From a virus, in IMG/VR virus record IMGVR_UViG_3300044940_000069, positions 1-34,564 of that record: 34,564 bases of DNA. One strand, 5' to 3'. Positions 29,201 through 34,564 of the stretch are shown here, piece by piece (position 1 is the stretch's first letter; every line of letters starts with the position of its first letter). A program made the position numbers and the translations under genes. Under the pieces are notes generated by a model. That model did not search any database and was not told the origin of the DNA. It saw only the letters and a program-made list of their open reading frames with translations.

Positions 29201-31008
29201 TCCACCGGATGCTGGCCGAGATGGCGGGAGGTGGTGACGATGCGGCCGAGGCGCTGCGCGCGCTGCTGGACGAGGTGCTCGGGCGCAGCCAAGAGGTGAT
29301 GAGCATCGCCGAGCAGATCGCAGCGCTCGACGAGCTGTTTAGCGACTACATCGCGCGTGCCACCGAGCTGGGCGCGACCGAGGAGCAGCTCGCGCTGATC
29401 CGGGCGCAGCACGCGCGGGAGCTTGCAGAGCTGCTGCGCGCCGAGGAAGAAGCAGCTGCGGCGCGGGAGCGCGCGGCGGCGTCGCTACGCGACTATCTGG
29501 CCGTGCTCGAGGCCGAGGCGTCGGGCGGCGTGACTGCGCTCACGTCGCGGATGCGGCAGCTGCAAAGCCAGTATCAGGCTCACATCGAGCGCATCGAGGA
29601 GCTGGCGCGCGCGTCGGGGCGGGCAGGCGCGTCGACGGCTGAGCTGGCGATGGCGCATCGGTGGTACGCCGTGCAGGTGCAGCGCGTGGTAGCGGAGATG
29701 CTGGCGCAGGCCCAGAGCATCATCGCGCGGCTGTACGGTAGCAGTAGTGCTGCTGGGGCCGGTGGTGGCGCGGGCGGAGGTGAGGTCGGCGCGATCGGCG
29801 CCGTCCAGTCTGCTATGGAGGACCGCTACCAGCGCGAGATGCAGCTACTGGATCGCATCCGCGAGTTCCTTGAGTCGCTCGACACGTCGCAGTTATCACC
29901 GTTGACGCCCGCCGAGCGTCTTTCCGCCGCGCGGCGGGCCTATGAGGAGGCGCTGGCGGCCGCGCAGGCCGGCGACCTGGACGCGCTGGAGCGGCTGCCG
30001 CGGCTGGCGCAGGAGTACCTTTCGGAGGCGCGCTCGTACACGGGCGGCGTCGGTGGGTACCGGCAGCTTTTCGAGCAGGTGCAGGCGGCGCTTCGATCGT
30101 TGGCCAGTCGCGGCGCGCTGGGCGAGCCTGGCGGCCAGACGGGCGGCGTCGGTGGCGGTGGTGGCGGCGGCGTGGTGGTCGAGGCTGGCTCGAGCTTCCG
30201 TGAGCTGTCGGAGCTTGAGCGTTTCAGCTTGGCGACCGAGCTGACGACGCTCTTGCGCGACCTGCTGCCGGCACTCGGGCTGGATCTCGCGAGCTTCGCC
30301 GAGCAGTTCGGGCTTGACCTCGCCCAGTACCTCGCGGACCTCGGCGTCACGCTCGACGACATGAGCGTCGAGACCGCGATGAGGCTGGCCGACCTCGCGC
30401 GCGCACTCGGCATCGAGCTGACAGACCTGGCTAATGCGGTGGGCGTGAGCCTGGGCGAGCTCGGCGATAGGCAATCGCTGCTCAACGACGCGCTGGAGAG
30501 GGTCATTGCGCAGCTACCGGAGGAGTACCGAGCCGAGATCGAGGGCTATCTGCGGGCAATCGAGGATGCGACCACGGAGACCGACGCGCGAGCTGCGATC
30601 GCGCGCGCCGAGGCCGCGATCCGCGAGATGCCACCTTTCATCCGCGACCTGCTCGCCCCGTTCTTTGACGGGATCTCGTCGCCGACGGATATGCTCCTTG
30701 CAGAGACCATGCGGCAGACGGACATCCTGACCGAGATCCGCGACCTACTGGCCGAGCAGGCCGAGCAGCGTGAGGCGCCGGGCGGCGACTACAGCAAGGC
30801 TGTCGCGCTGCCGACGATGGGCGCGGTGGCGGATATCGACGGCGGCTTTGGCTCCCTAGTCGCAGAAGTGATCGAGCTGCGCTCCGAGCTGCGGGCGCTA
30901 CGAGCGGAGCAGCGCGAGCAGGCTGATAGGCAGGACCGCATCCTCGCCGAGCAGCTCTCCGAGACGCGGCGGGCTGCGCTGGTAGCTAGCCGCAGGAGTG
31001 CAGCATGA
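26203..31008 (+). CDS. Tape measure protein
   Basis: This 1601-residue protein sets tail length; at roughly 1.5 angstrom per residue it would give a tail of about 240 nm (family rule, not measured). The N-terminal part has the usual coiled-coil pattern (NAADQTRKMAQSVGVSTETMSTL, in part; FGRAGAEMVPLL). Hydrophobic stretches at about 262-330 may insert in the host membrane. Around residues 1350-1430 there are repeated units with the pattern G-[VIL]-x-L-x-x-[LFM], such as ALGLDLASFAEQ and ALGIELTDLANA. A glycine-rich linker lies near 1187. The C-terminus is a coiled coil. Base composition becomes more GC-ended after about 28640, suggesting mosaicism. Confidence 0.93.
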   Translation: MRISVLLEMLTGQFETDAKRASKTMEREMRAMQQAVSKAGKVIGAEIAAAGASLMTLVKSAINAADQTRKMAQSVGVSTETMSTLAFAAKQSGVSIETLKSSLSRLSVEATKAAQGGGAAQEAFRSLGVSVTNADGSLRSSREILGDLAARFATMPDGVQKTALAVKIFGRAGAEMVPLLNQGADGLTALENNARAFGREISDRTAAQAERFNDSLDELRALAEGVGLDIADKLLPSLNAYTQQLVNAGVETRNTSNNINVFAAAITNLIALLETARRAVEALVNILAAGADIFVATGKAAKEFAISLTPVSYLAKLAGREVKTAQEIMAEFAAETSAAVSAAKTGVGDAIRNLSDTFTALFNPAVEEATEKANEVKGAIAGMSSGADEAAGAIRVAGDASREMARELEQSRRDTERYREEMIRLEEQALELANGLLAAGEDARAWLSGPAEEAALRYRRRLEEIDETLRRIAEQGVLTADVIAAADAVKERAAEEYRQELERISEEQRRAAEEAQEAARRAETGWVGALNAMRQALEAWRSGGIRSFADFVETVKRLFSGLGKAIKNALADNIGDAIAGALEFAANVRDQRRGGRDTAGSIAATISQAMARSGIPIAQQIGRALNAIDSIFGGRLFGTGWQPASAGLNIAFGEGGVSGSQYERQVRQRSFFRGRQWRTQTSALDQSALDQLRRAFEEISRVVSDAARALRVEAPAMIEGAFSEVRDAQGRVVSQTSTVLGRTFTESFEQFTRRVTAENLLAVIDRALGNSINAAAEQIGDDLGDAIGDAIAPLGRDFGALTKSLEAAGVSASQIAERWRGNADQLLDGAQMMLAAVIDMRDGVRVLGGPETLGALVDLVEEMRMVGESLVEAYSRIAASTRLLDEALQLSGVSLDMTREQFVRFATEIADAAGGIERATRLWGDYFDMFYSAEERAAAALARAQAAAGRELGDIGLELGDFSGAEGMRAFRQMFEALLPTLTPEQVAQWLEAAQALGTLHRMLAEMAGGGDDAAEALRALLDEVLGRSQEVMSIAEQIAALDELFSDYIARATELGATEEQLALIRAQHARELAELLRAEEEAAAARERAAASLRDYLAVLEAEASGGVTALTSRMRQLQSQYQAHIERIEELARASGRAGASTAELAMAHRWYAVQVQRVVAEMLAQAQSIIARLYGSSSAAGAGGGAGGGEVGAIGAVQSAMEDRYQREMQLLDRIREFLESLDTSQLSPLTPAERLSAARRAYEEALAAAQAGDLDALERLPRLAQEYLSEARSYTGGVGGYRQLFEQVQAALRSLASRGALGEPGGQTGGVGGGGGGGVVVEAGSSFRELSELERFSLATELTTLLRDLLPALGLDLASFAEQFGLDLAQYLADLGVTLDDMSVETAMRLADLARALGIELTDLANAVGVSLGELGDRQSLLNDALERVIAQLPEEYRAEIEGYLRAIEDATTETDARAAIARAEAAIREMPPFIRDLLAPFFDGISSPTDMLLAETMRQTDILTEIRDLLAEQAEQREAPGGDYSKAVALPTMGAVADIDGGFGSLVAEVIELRSELRALRAEQREQADRQDRILAEQLSETRRAALVASRRSAA

Positions 31009-33458
31009 CGGCGATCCTTACCGCGCGCATCATGCTCGATGGAGGGCTACGGCCGCTGCACGTGGCGACCGAGGACTACTACTCGCTCGCGTCTGACTCC
31101 ATCGGAGCGCAGCACTTTACGGCGCGCATCATCCGCACGCCTGTTGTCGAGGTGGCGATCGGTTGCGCGGTATGGGGGCGGCGCTCGTCGACGTCGGTCG
31201 GGCAGCTCGTGCTCGCCGATCAGGACCAGACGCTAGACGCCATCGGCATGCTCGGTGGCCAGCGCGATGCGCGCGTGGAGATGCGTCTGGTCCGTGCAGG
31301 CGAGTCCTACGACGCCGGCGTAATCGTGTGTCTGGCGCTCATTGATGCGATCAGCCGAGACGAGGGCAACGTGATCCTCAAGCTGCGCGGCACGGATGCG
31401 TGGCTCGAGCGCCCGGTCTGCAACTCGATCTTCACGGCGTTGAGCGCTGGCACGTCATCGACGTCCACGAGCGAGGGGCTGGATCCTTCCGAGCCGACGC
31501 ACAACCTGTGCGAGGTGCAAGAGCTCGGCGGCGATCCGGTGCCAGTGGTACTCGGTCGCTGCTGGCAGGTCGAGGCTCCTCTAGTCGGGGCCACTGACCC
31601 GCTGGCGCATCAGATCACCGATGCGCGCGTCGCTGCGCTGGAGGCGGTGCTATCGGGTGGCGCAGTAGCCACGCCTGGCACCGAGTACGTGCCGGCTTTT
31701 CGACGCGCGGGCTGGGAGTGGCTGGTCACTCCGGCTGCGCGCGTCCTGTGCAACGTCGACGGCTTTGGCGCGCTCGATGATCCGGTTGCGTTTGGGGCGT
31801 TCGCCTATGACGCGCCGAGCACGGATGGCTACTCGGGATGGCGGTACGGCACGGGACCGGAGCCTGTGCATCGGCCCGGCGTGGGGCTGGAATGGACCGA
31901 CGGCGGCGAGATCATCGCCGACTGCGATGTGTCAGATGGCGATGGCCAGATGCGCTATGCGGCGGTGCTGGTCGATGTGGCCTATCTAGGCATTGGCGCA
32001 TCGGTCGATGCCATAGGCGACTATCCCGTGACGATCACGCGGCCTGGGCGATGGGCGCGAGTGCTGGCGGTATCGGGCACGGTCACGCTGCGCATGACGG
32101 GCCGAGTAGTGCTGCGCTCGGCGGGCGTCTACATGGTCACTGCCGCATCGTCTGGCACGCTCACGGAGATGGTCCGCCACCTGTCGATCGCGCGCGGGGG
32201 GGTCCATACTGGTGAGAGCCAGACCGAGGTCGTGATCGACTCGGACTTCGCGACGCAAAGTGACTTTGCGGCGTGGGTCTCGGAGACATTCGGGGCGCCG
32301 CTTGACGCGAGCGTGACGTGGGACACGAGCGACGAGGCGGCCGTCCTGTACGTCCAGGCTGGTGCGGCCGAGGGTGGGGCGTCCATGACGTGGCCTAACG
32401 TGCTACCTGCTGGCCAGTACACGCTCAACGTCGATGCGCTGCTGGAGATCGGCCAGATGGACACGCGCGTCTACAGCGCGCGCGTCGAGGCGGTGCCGGC
32501 TGATGGTGGCGCGCCGATCGGTTTGCTAGACCTACCGATCGGATCGGCTACCCGCACGGTCTATGTGTCTGTGCCTGTCGCGTGGCAGCTGCGCGTGCGC
32601 GTCCTCGCGCAGAAGAACACCGTGACGCTCGCGCTCTCGTCCATCGCGCTGACGCGCCGGATCATCGTGCCGTCGTCGGATGAGGTGGACCTGTACTCGG
32701 CATCACGGATCGACTCTGGGGCGACGCTCGGGGCCGTGTTCCGCGGCCGAGAGACTGTGGCGCAGGCGCTGGACTGCGTACTCGCATCGGTGTGCGGCTA
32801 CTACGTCACGACGCCGTCTGGGTCGATTAGCTTCGGCAGGCTGGAGGATGCAGACGGCGTACCGCCACGCATCGACATCACGTCCGGGCGGCTGATGTCG
32901 TGGCCGACTGTGCTACCTGATGCAGCCGAGCGGCTGAGCGATCGATGGGCTGCGGGGCGTAACTGGCGGCCCTACGACGACGCGGACCTAGCCGGCATCA
33001 CGTACCCCAACCGGCCGCCGCTGACGGCTCAGCATCGGCATGTAGTGACCGGCGCTTCGGCGGCGAGGTACGCTAGCACGTACACTCACGCGATCGGCGC
33101 GCCGCCGGTCGAGACGCCGATTCACTCTGCCGAGGCGGCGCAGGCCGAGGCGGATCGTGTGTCGGCGCTGTACACACGCGAGCGCGTGTTCGTCAGTTGC
33201 GATTATCTGGCCGAGGACGAGGTCGAGGCGGCCACTCTGCGGCCCGGCATGTACGCGCGGCTGAGCGCGGATGAGTTCCCCGACTCTGTGCGCGATCAGG
33301 TCGGGCTGATCGTATCGACGTCGCATGAGCTGCGCACGCTGACCGTGCGTGTGACGTGCTGGGTGGCTGTGCGGTGGCGCGATGGTGCCGTGCTACGCGA
33401 TGACGACGACGTCGCACTAGTGGACGATGATGGGGCACTACTGGAGGATGACGCATGA
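31005..33458 (+). CDS. Tail tip/baseplate-like protein
   Basis: This 817-residue protein follows the tape measure, overlapping it as ATGA, so a distal tail or hub role is expected. The first 200 residues contain VLADQDQTLDAIGML and PVVLGRCWQVEAPLVG, a pattern I associate with tail-tip proteins of proteobacterial siphoviruses. The middle is beta-rich with lectin-like repeats, and the C-terminus ends in a short acidic tandem pattern (DDDDVALVDDDGALLEDDA). No enzyme motif is visible. Host specificity may lie here or in the next genes. Confidence 0.7.
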   Translation: MTAILTARIMLDGGLRPLHVATEDYYSLASDSIGAQHFTARIIRTPVVEVAIGCAVWGRRSSTSVGQLVLADQDQTLDAIGMLGGQRDARVEMRLVRAGESYDAGVIVCLALIDAISRDEGNVILKLRGTDAWLERPVCNSIFTALSAGTSSTSTSEGLDPSEPTHNLCEVQELGGDPVPVVLGRCWQVEAPLVGATDPLAHQITDARVAALEAVLSGGAVATPGTEYVPAFRRAGWEWLVTPAARVLCNVDGFGALDDPVAFGAFAYDAPSTDGYSGWRYGTGPEPVHRPGVGLEWTDGGEIIADCDVSDGDGQMRYAAVLVDVAYLGIGASVDAIGDYPVTITRPGRWARVLAVSGTVTLRMTGRVVLRSAGVYMVTAASSGTLTEMVRHLSIARGGVHTGESQTEVVIDSDFATQSDFAAWVSETFGAPLDASVTWDTSDEAAVLYVQAGAAEGGASMTWPNVLPAGQYTLNVDALLEIGQMDTRVYSARVEAVPADGGAPIGLLDLPIGSATRTVYVSVPVAWQLRVRVLAQKNTVTLALSSIALTRRIIVPSSDEVDLYSASRIDSGATLGAVFRGRETVAQALDCVLASVCGYYVTTPSGSISFGRLEDADGVPPRIDITSGRLMSWPTVLPDAAERLSDRWAAGRNWRPYDDADLAGITYPNRPPLTAQHRHVVTGASAARYASTYTHAIGAPPVETPIHSAEAAQAEADRVSALYTRERVFVSCDYLAEDEVEAATLRPGMYARLSADEFPDSVRDQVGLIVSTSHELRTLTVRVTCWVAVRWRDGAVLRDDDDVALVDDDGALLEDDA

Positions 33459-34291
33459 CACGTAGGCTATCTGGGATAGGCGGCCCGGCGGCCAACATCG
33501 ACCGGCTCAACATCGCAGCACGGACGGTAGCTGGCTCTGCGCCAGCGCCCGGCCGCGCCGCGATCGAGGTCGTCCAGGGGCGGCTGACGACGCGCACCGG
33601 CAGCGATCCGGCGCGCGCGTATGCGTGGCGAGGCGAGGCGCAGCCGATCGCGCGGTGGTCATACGCGACTACGGCGGCGCGAGATGCGGCGTCCTACACG
33701 GTGGACGACGTCGGCTACGTCGCGCGCGTCGAGTCGCCGCTCGGGTTCTGGCGGCTCGCGAGCGTCGGGCCGCTCGCGTGGGAGCTGATCGGCGGCGGCG
33801 GTGGATCGTCTGGGCCGCAGCCGGTCACGCTGCCGGCTGGCGCGTGGATCATGCGCGCGACCGCTGGCGCAGGCGTGGATGGCTTCGAGGCGGCCACGCA
33901 CCGACAGTCCATGGACGAGGTGACCTTTGCGCATGACGCGACCGAGTACGCGCAAGCGACGATCATCTGGCCGGACGGCGCGTCCACCTGCACGGCGCGT
34001 GTGTACTGGCGCGCGGCGGAGGGGAGCGGCGATGTGCGCTGGCGCGTGCGCGCTCGATGCTACGCGGATGACCAGGCGATCGACCAGGCGTGGGGGACTG
34101 CGCAGTCTGTGACCGACACGGTGACCGCGACCGGGCGGGTTCTGATATCACCCGCGACCGCTCCGATCACGCCTGCTGGCACGGTCAGCGGAGGCAGCCT
34201 GTGCCAGATCGAGCTTGACCGCGATCACACGGTCGCGAGCAATCTCAATGCACTGGCGCGGATGCTTGCGGTCCGCTTGGAGTTTGCGTGA
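33455..34291 (+). CDS. Putative tail fibre/tip protein
   Basis: This 278-residue protein is coupled by ATGA to the tail-tip gene and by TGATG to the lectin-like gene. A short N-terminal segment, then ARDAASYTVDDVGYVARVESP...GFWRLASVGPLAWELIGGGGG, resembles proteins that link fibre parts to the tail tip. The C-terminal half is beta-rich. Its last ten codons are also present at the start of the window because of the terminal repeat. Confidence 0.6.
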   Translation: MTRRLSGIGGPAANIDRLNIAARTVAGSAPAPGRAAIEVVQGRLTTRTGSDPARAYAWRGEAQPIARWSYATTAARDAASYTVDDVGYVARVESPLGFWRLASVGPLAWELIGGGGGSSGPQPVTLPAGAWIMRATAGAGVDGFEAATHRQSMDEVTFAHDATEYAQATIIWPDGASTCTARVYWRAAEGSGDVRWRVRARCYADDQAIDQAWGTAQSVTDTVTATGRVLISPATAPITPAGTVSGGSLCQIELDRDHTVASNLNALARMLAVRLEFA

Positions 34292-34564
34292 TGTACTACC
34301 GCCGTCTACGTACTTTGCGTGCGCGCGAAGTGCGCGGCTGCACGTGTGACTTCGACGCATCGCGCGCGTCGTCGCTATACGATGCGGTAAGCGGCGGTTC
34401 TCACGTTGCACCGGATAGCCCAGTCGCGCGATGGGAAAGCGCCGCGCCAGGCGCGCATCATGCGACGCAGGCGACCGCCTCGCTGAGGCCGCTATATCGC
34501 CGCCGCGGACTCCACGGCTTTCCGTGCCTCGAATCCACTGGCTCGTCAACATGCCACTTGCAAA
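34261..34564. repeat. Terminal direct repeat, right copy
   Basis: Right-hand copy of the 304-bp repeat at 1-304. It differs at 11 positions, all between 34365 and 34437, and runs to the end of the window. Confidence 0.95.
34291..34564 (+). CDS. 5' fragment of the lectin-like tail gene (variant allele, cut by window end)
   Basis: This partial frame is the second copy of the gene at 31-804, truncated by the window end. Relative to the first copy it carries N34S, P38H, G43S and Q44P and several silent changes, in the segment before HATQATASLRP. If the genome is circular it is the same gene seen in another population variant. Confidence 0.85.
   Translation, partial: MYYRRLRTLRAREVRGCTCDFDASRASSLYDAVSGGSHVAPDSPVARWESAAPGAHHATQATASLRPLYRRRGLHGFPCLESTGSSTCHLQ

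Noticed and set aside
1-34564. tRNA genes, CRISPR arrays, insertion sequences, integrase
   Set aside because: None was recognised on reading both strands. Short tRNAs could be missed without a covariance search.

Overview
The window is essentially one complete genome of a tailed phage with a long-tailed (siphovirus) layout, in very GC-rich DNA. Spanin genes, an H-NS-family protein and proteobacterial-type phage families point to a Gram-negative, probably beta- or gammaproteobacterial, host. Bases 1-304 and 34261-34564 are the same sequence apart from 11 substitutions, so the unit is about 34,260 bp and closes on itself. No integrase, CI-type repressor, parA/parB, tRNA or CRISPR array was recognised. 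Almost every gene is on the + strand, with stop/start overlaps of the ATGA or TGATG type.

Layout. (1) 31-1728: the last two tail genes, followed by a hairpin. (2) 1819-10569: early region with two small genes, a YqaJ-type exonuclease, a putative annealing protein, several conserved phage proteins of unknown role, two GC-rich GGCNN repeat arrays around one of them, a HEAT-like repeat protein behind a leader ORF and long hairpin, and a methyltransferase/VRR-NUC/methyltransferase cassette lying between two broken ends of another VRR-NUC gene. (3) 10612-12937: lysis cassette (membrane protein, exported muramidase, coiled-coil membrane protein, inner and outer spanins). (4) 12934-13835: HNH endonuclease, a small gene, and the only two minus-strand genes. 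(5) 13949-15920: H-NS-like protein, a folded-RNA candidate, a replication initiator whose coding sequence holds six iterons and an AT-rich stretch (likely origin), and a DUF6475-like replication partner. (6) 15977-16393: a secreted protein with its own promoter and terminator. (7) 16487-34290: packaging, HK97-type head, connector and tail genes.

The head and tail module follows the HK97 plan: TerS, TerL, portal, protease, capsid, gp6-like and gp16-like connectors, gp10-like protein, DUF3168 terminator, tail tube, G/GT chaperone pair with a textbook GGGAAAC slippery heptamer, a 1601-residue tape measure, and tail-tip proteins. Interleaved with the connectors are three enzyme-like genes (an MptE/DUF115-like protein, a GT-A glycosyltransferase and a SAM methyltransferase) that may modify the virion or host.

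The most striking signal is a perfect 16-bp chromosomal parS site (22031-22046) inside the MptE-like gene, in a phage that shows no partition genes of its own. With an iteron-type origin and no visible integrase, this raises the inference that the phage uses host ParB, perhaps for extrachromosomal maintenance or DNA positioning. That is a hypothesis, not something the sequence proves.
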